Source of the DNA: a bacterium BMS3Bbin03
GTDB taxonomy: Bacteria; Zhuqueibacterota; JdFR-76; BMS3Abin05
Length of the DNA stretch: 48,537 nt
Direction of reading: 5' to 3'
Assembly: GCA_002898015.1 (NCBI GenBank)
Contig: BDTM01000055.1
Span: 1-48,537, forward strand
Both the position numbers and the translations under genes were made by a program. The notes under the pieces were generated by a model. It was not told the origin of the DNA. It saw only the letters and a list, made by a program, of their open reading frames with translations, and ran no database searches. Positions within the stretch are counted from its first letter, which is position 1, and the number at the start of each line of letters is the position of its first letter. Positions 9,007-17,725 of this stretch are shown in pieces.

Positions 9007-10199
9007 CCGGTCAAAAGCGCCCGGTAAATACGGATTAATTTTTCGCTTTCCTTTTTCCAATTGTATTTTTCAAGCACGGCTTTGTGTCCGTTCTCCCCCC
9101 ATTTTTGAAGATTGCCGCTCTCAAACATCTGCACCAGTTTGTCTGCAAAATCAGCAGAATTCCCAGCATCAAAGACCAGACCGGAATTGGCTTCTTGAAC
9201 AATTCGTTTTAAAGGCGGCGAGCTGCTCACCAGAACAGGCTTTTTTAAGTACATATATTGAAAGAGTTTGTGAGGCACAGTCGTGTTTGTGTGTTCAGTG
9301 GAAAGGTGTGGAATAATGCACACGTCGCTATTTTGAATCATCTGTGTGCTTTCTTTAAAACGTAACCAGCCGGTAAACGTAACGGAATTTTCAACTCCCA
9401 ATTCGACCGATAAATTCTTTAAATCTGAAAAATTTCTTCCGTCGCCGGTCAGAACTAATTTGGCTGTGGGAATTTTTTGTAAAATTTGCGGCATCGCTTG
9501 AACAACTGTTTCGAGTCCCCTGTGAACGCCGAAACCGCCGACGTACGAAATAATAAACCCATTTTTTGAAGATTCTTCCGTATCGCCCGGTTCAGCCGGA
9601 AATGTTTCCAAATTCAGCACATTCGAAATCACACGAAATTTTTCCAATGGGAGATTTTCTCTTTTGAACCGCTCAAGCGCTTCATCAACCACAACGATGA
9701 CGCTGCCGGCTTTTTGAACCATTTCAGATTCATAAGCCCGCCAGCTTTTTAAATCCAGAAATAACCTTCCGATTCTTGTCCGGCTGTGTGCCCAGATGCC
9801 CAACGCCGCCGGGTAGTTTTCGTGGAGATCCAGCACAAACGGCACCTTCAATCGATTCGCCAGATTGTACCCCGCTCGTGCCAACGGTAAATCGTGTACG
9901 TGAATAGCGTCCGGCGTAACGGCTTGTGAAAGAACAAATCGCTGCCACATCCGCCGATAAAACGGCCATTTAAGAATCGTAATGTGTGCTTTGTTAAAAA
10001 GCTTTTTTGGAACCGGCTTTCGGTGAACCCAAACGCCGGGTTTCCATTCTTCGGAGACCGGGCGCTTTTCAAACGTCAGGGCAAAAATGTGAACTTCGTA
10101 TTGGGCCATTGAGAGCGCAAGGGCTTCATTCTCCACCCGGATATCCGGCGGGAATTCCGCCTCCAGGAGCATTCCGATTTTTTTAGATGAACCGCTCAC
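9003..10199 (-). CDS. glycosyltransferase family 4 protein
   Basis: GT-B fold retaining glycosyltransferase of 398 residues. The N-terminal acceptor domain starts GMLLEAEFPPDIRVENEALAL, with an HVHDLPLARAGYNLA segment and VLDLHENYP. The C-terminal nucleotide-sugar domain has YVGGFGVHRGLETVVQA, LTGDGRNFSDL, VTFTGWL and PHKLFQYMYLKKPVLVS. The last replaces the usual Ex7E by a looser version, as in many GT4 members. The start is GTG at 10199, 17 bp inside the end of the epimerase gene with AGAGGC upstream; an ATG at 10172 is the alternative. It probably adds a sugar to the surface glycan built by this cluster. Donor and acceptor cannot be read from sequence. Confidence 0.92.
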   Translation of the reverse strand: MSGSSKKIGMLLEAEFPPDIRVENEALALSMAQYEVHIFALTFEKRPVSEEWKPGVWVHRKPVPKKLFNKAHITILKWPFYRRMWQRFVLSQAVTPDAIHVHDLPLARAGYNLANRLKVPFVLDLHENYPAALGIWAHSRTRIGRLFLDLKSWRAYESEMVQKAGSVIVVVDEALERFKRENLPLEKFRVISNVLNLETFPAEPGDTEESSKNGFIISYVGGFGVHRGLETVVQAMPQILQKIPTAKLVLTGDGRNFSDLKNLSVELGVENSVTFTGWLRFKESTQMIQNSDVCIIPHLSTEHTNTTVPHKLFQYMYLKKPVLVSSSPPLKRIVQEANSGLVFDAGNSADFADKLVQMFESGNLQKWGENGHKAVLEKYNWKKESEKLIRIYRALLTG

Positions 10200-11370
10200 G
10201 ATTTGCCTCTAAATATGCCACCATTCGTTCTGCCGCGCGGCCGTCCCAGAATCGAATGGAGCGGGCCTGTTTGACCGTGCCGTTCAGGGATTTCCCGGCA
10301 AAATCGATAATGGCTTCTTTTTCCAGGGGAACCAACCGATTGGTCCCTTCGGTAAGTGTAATGGGACGCTCCGTGTTAGGGCGCAGCGTGAGACAGGGAA
10401 TATTCAGAAAGGATGTCTCTTCCTGTACGCCTCCGGAATCGGTGAGAACCAATTTTGCCGCCTGTTCCAGAAAGAGAAAATCCAGGTAGCCCAACGGATC
10501 GGTGATGAGAACCGGATTTTGATCAATAGCCCGGCGGGTTTTGTCCGGCAGCCCTTTCATCAATTTTTGCGTGCGCGGGTGCATGGGAAACACAATGGGA
10601 ACATCCCGGCTAATTTCCGCAAATGCCTCCAGAATCATACTGAGGGATTCGGAGCTGTCAACGTTGGAAGGCCGGTGAAGCGTGGCCAGGGCAAATGCCT
10701 TTTCTTGCAGCGGTTCGCGCAGTCTTTCTGAAAAGGTTCGATTTAAATCATCCAGAACCGTACTGCTCCGCGCCAGTGGAAGAAATTGCACCAGCGAGTC
10801 GATCATGACATTTCCCACAAACACGACTTTTTCAGCCGGAATGCCCTCGTGCGCCAGATTTTTGCCGCCGTCGCTGCAGGTGGTGAACAGGATATCCGAA
10901 AGGTGGTCGGTCAGCACCCGGTTGGCCTCTTCCGGCATATCCCGGTCGAAACTCCGCAGTCCCGCTTCCACGTGGCCGATTGCCGGATGGTTTCGGGTTT
11001 CCGGGTAGCGGATTTTGGCCGCCACCAGCGAACAGGCGATCGTGGAATTCACATCGCCGACCACCAGAACCAGATCCGGCCGGTATTTCAGGAGAATTTC
11101 CTCAAACGCGATCATGATTTGTGCCGTCTGGTGCGCGTGCGTGCCCGAGCCAACCCCGAGGTAAATATGCGGCTTCGGCATCTTTAAATCTTCAAAAAAG
11201 ATTTTCGACATTCTTTCATCGTAGTGCTGCCCGGTGTGGACAATAATGGGTTCGAACCACTCGGGATATTTTTTCATTTCCGCATAAATCGGCGCAATTT
11301 TCATAAAATTCGGCCGCGCGCCGGCGACCAGAAAAACTTTAACCATTTGCTCCCGCCGTTTTTTATTCAA
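10183..11370 (-). CDS. wecB: UDP-N-acetylglucosamine 2-epimerase (non-hydrolysing)
   Basis: WecB/MnaA-type epimerase that interconverts UDP-GlcNAc and UDP-ManNAc in the cytoplasm. It has 395 residues. Recognised blocks are LVAGARPNFMKIAPI, HTGQHYDERMS, VVGDVNSTIA, GHVEAGLRSFDRDMPEE(AN), GNVMIDSL, TLHRPSNVD (with the conserved His), FPMHPRTQK, and LVLTDSGGVQEE with RPNTERPIT near the C-terminus. The start is taken as TTG at 11370, which overlaps the upstream stop as TTGA and has AAGGA at good distance. The ATG at 11346 fits the usual family N-terminus but has its GGGAG only 3-4 bp away. It implies that ManNAc or a derivative is in the glycan made here. Confidence 0.95.
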   Translation of the reverse strand: MNKKRREQMVKVFLVAGARPNFMKIAPIYAEMKKYPEWFEPIIVHTGQHYDERMSKIFFEDLKMPKPHIYLGVGSGTHAHQTAQIMIAFEEILLKYRPDLVLVVGDVNSTIACSLVAAKIRYPETRNHPAIGHVEAGLRSFDRDMPEEANRVLTDHLSDILFTTCSDGGKNLAHEGIPAEKVVFVGNVMIDSLVQFLPLARSSTVLDDLNRTFSERLREPLQEKAFALATLHRPSNVDSSESLSMILEAFAEISRDVPIVFPMHPRTQKLMKGLPDKTRRAIDQNPVLITDPLGYLDFLFLEQAAKLVLTDSGGVQEETSFLNIPCLTLRPNTERPITLTEGTNRLVPLEKEAIIDFAGKSLNGTVKQARSIRFWDGRAAERMVAYLEANRERFI

Positions 11371-12716
11371 AGAGTGTTCCTTTTATTGCAGTCTGTGACT
11401 TCACGAAAAATGGCTGCCAGTTTCTCTGCCAGTCGTCTTCGGTCAAATTGCAGCACATCGGTTTCTTTTGCTTCGAATTGAAGTGCCCCCCTTTGCCAAT
11501 TTTCAAGCAACTGGGACAGCACCTTTTTTATCCCCGCAACATCTTTCGGATGAACCACATACCCCAGGCGGTACCGGCGGATCAATTCCGCCGCATTTCC
11601 CTCCGGAGCCAGAGCCAGAATGGGCCTGCGGGCGCCGATGTATTCGAACAGCTTTCCTGTTAAAATGCCTTTATTCACAGGCGCATCGTCGATAATGAGC
11701 AGGCTCACATCACCCGCCAGAAGGTGTCCGACACTCTCTTTGTGTTTCAGGTAAGGGAGGGTTTCAAACACCCCTTCAAATTCCGGCTGCCGGAGTTCTT
11801 TTAGAATAGTCTCTCCGATACGACCGATAAATTTAAATTTGAGCTGCTGCCTTAGTTCCGGTTTTTCCTCAAACAATTCTTTCAGCGCCAGAAGCAAGTA
11901 ATGGGGATTGCGAGGTCCGTAAAGAGAGCCTGTGTACGTCAGGGTCAGGCGATTGTCTTTGGGTGGAGCAGGCACATTTTCAAAATCCCGTGTGTCGTAG
12001 CCGTTGGGAAGAAGGACCCATCGAGCATCGTCCAGATGGGGATGGCGGCTGAGGAGGTCCTCTTTGATTCCCCCGGAAACCACCAGAATGCGGTCCGCCT
12101 CGCGCAGCACCGACCGCTCCATCCACAGTTCCAGTTGCCGGGACAGCTTTGGGCGCCACTGGGGCGCTGTGAGCCAGCCGATCCAGGAATCCCGGAAATC
12201 GACCAGCCAGGGCAGGCCTGTCGCCCGTTTGAGGAATAGACCGATTAGAAGCGTGGTGTACGGCGGCGCCGTTGTGTAAAGAAGGTCGATATTTTCCCTG
12301 CGAATGATTTTTTTTCCCATCTCAACCGCAAAAGGCAGCCAGCCGATTCGGGCGTCCGGGACAAAAAAGGCGTCTCGAACCCATTCGGAAAATCGCTCGC
12401 TTAAATGCCGCTTTTTTGCACCAAGCGTGAGAAGCGACACATCCAGCGCCTCCCCCATTTTTTTGCCGGTGAGTTTTCGGTAGACGGCGTACGGCTCAAT
12501 AATTTTTGAACGGTACACGCGAACCCCTTTCGGAATCTCCTTTACAAGGGTCTGGTCGTACGCCGGGTAATCCGCATTTTTTGCCGTCAGCACAACCGGT
12601 TCACAGCCAAATTCGGGCAAATATTTCACAAATTTCAGGGTTCGCTGGACACCCGATCCGCCCGACGGCGGAAAATAATAGGGGATCATCAAGGCTTTAA
12701 TTTTTTTATTGATCAT
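11367..12716 (-). CDS. glycosyltransferase family 4 protein
   Basis: GT-B glycosyltransferase of 449 residues. It begins ALMIPYYFPPSGGSGVQRTLKFVKYL, a glycine-rich loop typical of GT4 enzymes of this length. It has PWLVDFRDSWIGW, VLPNGYDTRDF, LTYTGSLYGPRNPHYLL and KGILTGKLFEYIGARRPILALAPEG, the last being the nucleotide-sugar (Ex7E-like) region. It is coupled to the downstream epimerase by a TTGA overlap and follows the next GT4 gene by 57 bp. Membrane-associated cytosolic action on a lipid-linked or protein acceptor is expected; the sugar is unknown. Confidence 0.92.
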   Translation of the reverse strand: MINKKIKALMIPYYFPPSGGSGVQRTLKFVKYLPEFGCEPVVLTAKNADYPAYDQTLVKEIPKGVRVYRSKIIEPYAVYRKLTGKKMGEALDVSLLTLGAKKRHLSERFSEWVRDAFFVPDARIGWLPFAVEMGKKIIRRENIDLLYTTAPPYTTLLIGLFLKRATGLPWLVDFRDSWIGWLTAPQWRPKLSRQLELWMERSVLREADRILVVSGGIKEDLLSRHPHLDDARWVLLPNGYDTRDFENVPAPPKDNRLTLTYTGSLYGPRNPHYLLLALKELFEEKPELRQQLKFKFIGRIGETILKELRQPEFEGVFETLPYLKHKESVGHLLAGDVSLLIIDDAPVNKGILTGKLFEYIGARRPILALAPEGNAAELIRRYRLGYVVHPKDVAGIKKVLSQLLENWQRGALQFEAKETDVLQFDRRRLAEKLAAIFREVTDCNKRNTL

Positions 12717-12773
12717 AATGTGTATCTTTTCAGTCGAACAAATGCCCCGGAAATGACGGCTTCACGGAAGAAA

Positions 12774-13931
12774 TCAGCTCGACCGGGAAGCGCTCCGCCA
12801 TTTATTTTCAGCAAGTTTTTCAATACTTTCAATAAGCGTGCTCCAGGAGAAATTTTCCTGAAAATGACGAATATTTTGTTCAAAAGGAATCTGATCCTGA
12901 ATCGCAATAAATTTTAAAATGGCTGCCGCGACAGCTTCAGGGTTTTCCGGTTCCGTCAGAATGCCGGTCTTTTCATCGTCCACAAAATCGGAAAGTCCGC
13001 CCACATTTGTTGTAATCACAGGCCGGGCAAATTCGTAGGCGATGGGAATAATTCCGCTCTGTGTGGCCGACCGGTACGGCATGACGACCACATCCGCGGC
13101 GGAGAAATAGAACCCCACCTGTTCATTCGGCACGAAATCATCGACAACCGTGACGCTGTTTTCAATGCCCAGGGTTTCAATCAGGCGGTCATATTCTTCT
13201 TTTGATTCGTAAAACTCACCCACGACAAGCAAGCGCGCGTCCGGCGTTTTTTCAAGCACGCGCGGCAGCGCACGCAGTAGAATGTCCAGTCCCTTGTACC
13301 GGCGGACGTAACCGAAAAATAATAAGACCGGCGCATCGGCCGGCAATTTTAACCGGTTCCGCGCTTCTTTTTTGGGAACAGCGCCCCCAAAACTCTCGGA
13401 AATCGGGTGGAGAACTTTGACAATTTTTGCCCCGGGAATAAGGGACTGCAAATCGGATTCCACAGCCTTCGACAAAACAATGTGCGCGTTCATCTGACGC
13501 AGGAAAAATCGATTGAGAATCCGGTCGCCGGGACGCCGCTCGTGGGGTGTGACGTTGTGACACACACAAATCTGTGCGGGTGCTTTGCGCGTGCGGAGCA
13601 GAGCCGCAAGGGTTCCGTAGGCCGGTGCAAAAAACGGCATCCAGTGGTTGTAGAGGACAAGATCGGGCGCCAGCACTTGAATATAGTTTGCGGCTTTCAC
13701 CCATGTGCCCGGTCGAATCGAATCGATGATCCGCTTCGAAGAAAACGGAAATGCCGGCCGGCTCACATCCAACTGTGTTTTCCCGGGGAACAGGAAATCC
13801 GGATATTGGCGGGAAAAGTTTACGATGGAAACAGCGTGGCCGTTTTTCTCCAAATGAAATGCGGTCTGTGCGACGAAATTTGCGATCCCTCCCCGAAGAG
13901 GATAGGCCGGGCCAATGAGAACGATTTTCAT
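12774..13931 (-). CDS. glycosyltransferase family 4 protein
   Basis: GT-B glycosyltransferase of 385 residues. The N-terminus is KIVLIGPAYPLRGGIANFVAQ, and VCHNVTPHERRPGDR lies in the acceptor half. The C-terminal half contains LLFFGYVRRYKGLDILLRALP, VVGEFYE, DDFVPNEQVGFYFSAADVVVMPY and the donor loop SGIIPIAYEFARPVITTNVGG. It is separated from the upstream GT2 gene by 95 bp with no visible terminator, so it is likely in the same operon. It is one of three GT4 enzymes in the cluster. Confidence 0.93.
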   Translation of the reverse strand: MKIVLIGPAYPLRGGIANFVAQTAFHLEKNGHAVSIVNFSRQYPDFLFPGKTQLDVSRPAFPFSSKRIIDSIRPGTWVKAANYIQVLAPDLVLYNHWMPFFAPAYGTLAALLRTRKAPAQICVCHNVTPHERRPGDRILNRFFLRQMNAHIVLSKAVESDLQSLIPGAKIVKVLHPISESFGGAVPKKEARNRLKLPADAPVLLFFGYVRRYKGLDILLRALPRVLEKTPDARLLVVGEFYESKEEYDRLIETLGIENSVTVVDDFVPNEQVGFYFSAADVVVMPYRSATQSGIIPIAYEFARPVITTNVGGLSDFVDDEKTGILTEPENPEAVAAAILKFIAIQDQIPFEQNIRHFQENFSWSTLIESIEKLAENKWRSASRSS

Positions 13932-14026
13932 AAGTTACGATTTATTTACACGATTCAAACGATGCGCGGCGGTTTAAAAAAACCTGAATTTTACGTCATC
14001 CCGTTCTTTTTTTGCATTTCGAAGCC

Positions 14027-14980
14027 TCAAAAATTAATCCGTCTCCGAACGACATATTCTTCAGACGAATTCTGGGAAGCCGTCACCATTTCACCCAAAA
14101 GACCGATCGACACAAACTGCACACCCAAAATCATAAGCAAAATTCCCAAAAACAAAATCGGGCGATTGCCAATCCAATGGCCGCTCAGACGCAAAATAGT
14201 CAGGTAGATCAAAATTCCCAGACCGCCGATAAAGGAAAGAACGCCAAGAATCCCAAACAGATGCAAGGGCTTTTTCAAATATTTAGACAAAAACATCACC
14301 GTCATTAAATCAAAAAAACCGGCTGTAAAACGGGAGGCGCCGAATTTGCTCCTGCCGTGCTTCCGCGGATGATGGACCACTTCTTTCTCTCCGACCGTAA
14401 ATCCGTTCAGATGCGCAAGCACCGGCAAAAAGCGGTGCAATTCCCCGTAGGGGTGAAGGGTTTTCACCACGAAGCGCCGGTACACTTTTAGTCCGCAATT
14501 GATGTCGTGAATGTGTACCCCGGAAAGGAGTGACGTGACTCGATTAAAGATCTTCGAAGGCAGTTTTTTGCTCAGCGGATCACGGCGTTTTTTCTTCCAG
14601 CCGGAAACCAAATCGTAGCCCTCTTCCAATTTCCGGATTAATTGCGGAATTTCATACGGATCGTCCTGAAGATCGGCATCGAGGGTCGCCACCACTTCAC
14701 CCTCTGCCGCTTCAAACGCCACCGAAAGCGCTGCTGATTTTCCGTAATTTTTCTGGAATTGGATCACACGAAGACGGGAATCTTTTTGAGCCAACTCTTC
14801 GAGCACTTCCGAAGAACCGTCGCGGGAGCCGTCGTCTACAAAAATCAATTCGTACGTGAGCTGCGCCTTCTCAAGAGCATCCGTAAGCTGCCGGTACAAC
14901 TCCGGCAGTGATTCTTTTTCATTGTAAAGGGGAATGACAACCGACAGCTCTAATTTCATGTCTTGACTGGTATTCATCAT
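14027..14980 (-). CDS. glycosyltransferase family 2, DPM1/GtrB-like, membrane anchored
   Basis: GT-A fold inverting transferase of 317 residues resembling bactoprenol-phosphate glucosyl/mannosyl transferases (GtrB, ArnC, DPM1). It has VVIPLYNEKESLPELY (about 14-29), FVDDGSRDGS (47-56) and LDADLQDDP with Asp101/Asp103 as the metal motif. HPRKHGRSKFGASRF and two C-terminal membrane helices (about 232-255 and 265-290) complete the family layout. It should load a sugar onto polyprenyl phosphate, the donor type that GT-C proteins such as the YfhO-like gene product use. That pairing is inference from co-location. The start ATG overlaps the upstream lipoprotein stop (ATGATGA); an internal Met at residue 8 is possible. 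Confidence 0.93.
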   Translation of the reverse strand: MMNTSQDMKLELSVVIPLYNEKESLPELYRQLTDALEKAQLTYELIFVDDGSRDGSSEVLEELAQKDSRLRVIQFQKNYGKSAALSVAFEAAEGEVVATLDADLQDDPYEIPQLIRKLEEGYDLVSGWKKKRRDPLSKKLPSKIFNRVTSLLSGVHIHDINCGLKVYRRFVVKTLHPYGELHRFLPVLAHLNGFTVGEKEVVHHPRKHGRSKFGASRFTAGFFDLMTVMFLSKYLKKPLHLFGILGVLSFIGGLGILIYLTILRLSGHWIGNRPILFLGILLMILGVQFVSIGLLGEMVTASQNSSEEYVVRRRINF

Positions 14981-15786
14981 TTCATCCGAATCACAAGCAC
15001 ACGTTCAGGGACAGATAGTTTAAATTTATTTCTGCCCCAATTTTCATTGATCTGAATTTGTTCATAAAAAAGAGCCAGGCGTTCTTTTTCCGGAAAACGA
15101 ATCACCTGGATCGAGAGCGGCAGCCGGACGTTTTTTCGTTTCACAAAGTGGCTGAATTTGTACAAATATTTTTTGCCGGTGGTTTTATTCCACCGCGCAT
15201 ATTCCACAACCACCTTTTTTACGGCGTCGATTTTCATGCGAATGCGCTGTTGCTTTGTGTCGATAATGTACCAGAAAAACTTCTTTGAGGTTGAATCCAG
15301 TCCGGCGTCCTGCCCAAACACGCGAAACGGATCCGGTAAACCGGTTACCAATTCTTTTAATCCTGTAAAATCAATGGGCATTCCGATGGTCTGTTTCAAC
15401 AAATCCGACTTCACATTCGAGCGGTACAGAATCTGATCTCTCGGAAGATAGACTTCCAGATTGTTCCCGATGGCCAGCAGCGTGGCGGCATGAATGCCGA
15501 ACGCGGCGTTTATTTGAATACGGAGCGAATCCGGTTTCCGGAAGAGAATTTTTGCCCGGCCGGTGTAAGAGCCCTGGTGCGATTCCACGCTGATCTCGGC
15601 GATCCCTTTCAGGGAGTTTAGCTGAAGCGCATTCCGCTCGACTTCAAAAAGCAGCGTCTTTGGATTTGAGCGATAAAAATCGATCTTGCCGGTGGTTAAA
15701 ACCGATGCACAGCTCAAATAAAATCCGGCGAGCAAAATTAAGAACAGGAGCTTAACAAACGAGCCGCGCGGATGAGAAAGTCGCAA
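14977..15786 (-). CDS. DUF4292-like outer-membrane lipoprotein (LolA/LolB-like fold)
   Basis: A 269-residue protein with an N-terminal signal (LLFLILLAGFYLSC), consistent with lipidation at Cys26; the lipobox is imperfect (Tyr at -3). The body resembles DUF4292 proteins, which share the half-barrel fold of LolA/LolB. It has LNSLKGIAEISVES, GRAKILFRKPDSLRIQI, and a long series of amphipathic strands. The start is TTG, one base after the TPR gene stop, with AGGGGG upstream. A TPR lipoprotein followed by a DUF4292 lipoprotein is, as I recall, a pairing also seen in Bacteroidetes. A role in envelope lipoprotein or lipid handling is a guess. Confidence 0.75.
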   Translation of the reverse strand: MRLSHPRGSFVKLLFLILLAGFYLSCASVLTTGKIDFYRSNPKTLLFEVERNALQLNSLKGIAEISVESHQGSYTGRAKILFRKPDSLRIQINAAFGIHAATLLAIGNNLEVYLPRDQILYRSNVKSDLLKQTIGMPIDFTGLKELVTGLPDPFRVFGQDAGLDSTSKKFFWYIIDTKQQRIRMKIDAVKKVVVEYARWNKTTGKKYLYKFSHFVKRKNVRLPLSIQVIRFPEKERLALFYEQIQINENWGRNKFKLSVPERVLVIRMK

Positions 15787-15787
15787 T

Positions 15788-17584
15788 TTACGAACGTCCC
15801 CCTCTTAATTTCTGCAGCAGGCGGCGATTGGTCTTATCTTTCCCAAGGGCTTTTTTCCAATACAGGCGCGCCTTTTTCACATTTCCCAATTTATGGTAAA
15901 TGTCACCCAGATGCTCAAACACTTCCGCACTGGGTTCGCGCGTTTCGGTGGATGCCTTCACAAACTTTAAGGCTTGCTTATAACGCCCCATTTTGTAATA
16001 AATCCAGCCCATCGTATCCAAAAATGCGCCGTTTTTCGGTTCTTTTGTCAGCGCCTTCTGAACCATCTCGAGCGCTTTGGAAATGTCTTTCCCGCGGGTC
16101 GCCAGACTATAACTAAAATTGTTCAGAACCACCGCATTTTCAGGATCGAGGCTGAGCGCCTTTTGATAAAGCGAATCCACGGCGTCGTACTTTTTTTGAT
16201 CGTCGTAAACGGAAGCCAGAATTAAAACTACCGACAAATTATTCGGATTGATTTTCAGGGCTCTCAGGCAGGTTTTCTCGGCGTTATCGTACTGTTTCAG
16301 GTTTAAATAAGAATAGGCCAATTCCCGCAATCCATCCACATAATTAGGGCTTGCCTGCAGCAATTTCTGAAGCGGTAAAACGGCCTGTTTATATTTTTTA
16401 TTTTGATTTAATACCGCTCCGTAGTAGAAATTTAGACGGGGTTCGCCCGGAAAAACCTTCAGGGCATCCGCAAAGTTTTTTTCTGCTTCCTGATTTTTAC
16501 CATTCTGGAGATAGGCCAATCCCAATAACAGCCAGCTCTGCGGAACGCTCGTGTCCTTTTGTATCGCCATTTTTAGATTGGCAATGGCGTCGGTAAAGTT
16601 TTTCCGTTCCAGGTAAACACGGCCGAGATTGTAATAGACATGCCAGTTATCTTTAAATAGCTGCCGGATTTTCCCGTACATTTCGATGGATTTCGCCGTA
16701 TCCCCTTCAGCCAGGTGCAGCTCTGCAATTTGAAGGTACGGCTGAATATCATTCGGCTTTTCCTCCTTCAATGCCTGCCAGAGCGTCAGCGCTTTTTTCC
16801 ATTGATTTTGATTCATATAAATGTCCGAAAGAAAATTTCGAACTTTCGAAAATGCCGGATGATCTTTTAATGCGGATTCCAGGAACGTGACCGCCGTTGC
16901 GGTGTCTCCTTTCATCTGATACATCTCACCCAGATTGATGTAATTCTCTTCTTTATCCGGTTGTAATTGAATCAATTTTTGGTAGGTTTGAATCGCCTGG
17001 TCATATTTGCGAGCCTGCAAATAAAATTCGGAAATTTTGCCAAGCGCATCCGGGCTTTTCCCGCTTAACTCGTAAACCTTGTTGAATTCTTCGGCGGCCT
17101 TTTGGTCCTGTTTGGTCAAGAGATAAAGTGTGGCTAAATGATAATGGCCGGACACATCGTTCGGTTTCAATTTTACCAGGGCTTCCTGATACGGAATGGC
17201 GGAATTAAAATCCCGCAATTGTCCGTACACAGCCACCAGAATTGACGGGTATTCGGGATTATCCGGTTCCAGCCGGACCGCCTTTTTCAAAAGCTTTAAT
17301 CCGATGCGAACACGGCCGATTTTTAGATAATCCTGCCCCAGTGCGGCGTAAATTGTGGCTGAGGTTGAATCCCACGTCAGCGCTTCGTTGTAGTCCAGAG
17401 CCGCACGCTGATAGTCCCGGTTTAAATCAGCAAAGACACCATCGATAAAGCTGCTCAAAGCAAAAGGATTGTAGGCTTTTTGGGGAGGCTTTTGGATTTT
17501 AGACCGTTCGAGTGATTTGCCGGGAAAATGTGCGCATCCCCCCAGAATTAGCAGCGACAAGAAAATAAACACGTATTTTTTCAT
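15788..17584 (-). CDS. TPR-repeat lipoprotein
   Basis: A 598-residue protein with a classical lipoprotein signal (LSLLILGGC, Cys17) followed by a near-continuous array of about 14-15 tetratricopeptide repeats from residue ~55 to ~585. Typical helices are AALGQDYLKIGRVRIGLKLLKKAVRLEPDN and DTMGWIYYKMGRYKQALKFVKASTE. TPRs are protein-binding scaffolds; this one would sit on the periplasmic face of a membrane. AAAGGA lies 8 bp before the ATG. It is the first gene of the leftward cluster that continues with the DUF4292-like lipoprotein and the glycosyltransferases, so it may organise export or assembly of the glycan (inference). Confidence 0.9.
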   Translation of the reverse strand: MKKYVFIFLSLLILGGCAHFPGKSLERSKIQKPPQKAYNPFALSSFIDGVFADLNRDYQRAALDYNEALTWDSTSATIYAALGQDYLKIGRVRIGLKLLKKAVRLEPDNPEYPSILVAVYGQLRDFNSAIPYQEALVKLKPNDVSGHYHLATLYLLTKQDQKAAEEFNKVYELSGKSPDALGKISEFYLQARKYDQAIQTYQKLIQLQPDKEENYINLGEMYQMKGDTATAVTFLESALKDHPAFSKVRNFLSDIYMNQNQWKKALTLWQALKEEKPNDIQPYLQIAELHLAEGDTAKSIEMYGKIRQLFKDNWHVYYNLGRVYLERKNFTDAIANLKMAIQKDTSVPQSWLLLGLAYLQNGKNQEAEKNFADALKVFPGEPRLNFYYGAVLNQNKKYKQAVLPLQKLLQASPNYVDGLRELAYSYLNLKQYDNAEKTCLRALKINPNNLSVVLILASVYDDQKKYDAVDSLYQKALSLDPENAVVLNNFSYSLATRGKDISKALEMVQKALTKEPKNGAFLDTMGWIYYKMGRYKQALKFVKASTETREPSAEVFEHLGDIYHKLGNVKKARLYWKKALGKDKTNRRLLQKLRGGRS

Positions 17585-17725
17585 TCAAGTTTTCCTTTAC
17601 AGAGTCCCATCAGGAAAGAATTCACAACTGGGTTTCAAATTTGTTTTAGTTTATTAACATATAAATAAAAATAATCATTTTCAACGCAAAACTGGTTTGA
17701 TTTCAATTACCTGTAAACTGTCTGT

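Noticed and set aside
13407..14207. 266-codon plus-strand frame
   Set aside because: Antisense to a GT4 gene and part of the GT2 gene; composition looks like a shadow and no family is recognisable.
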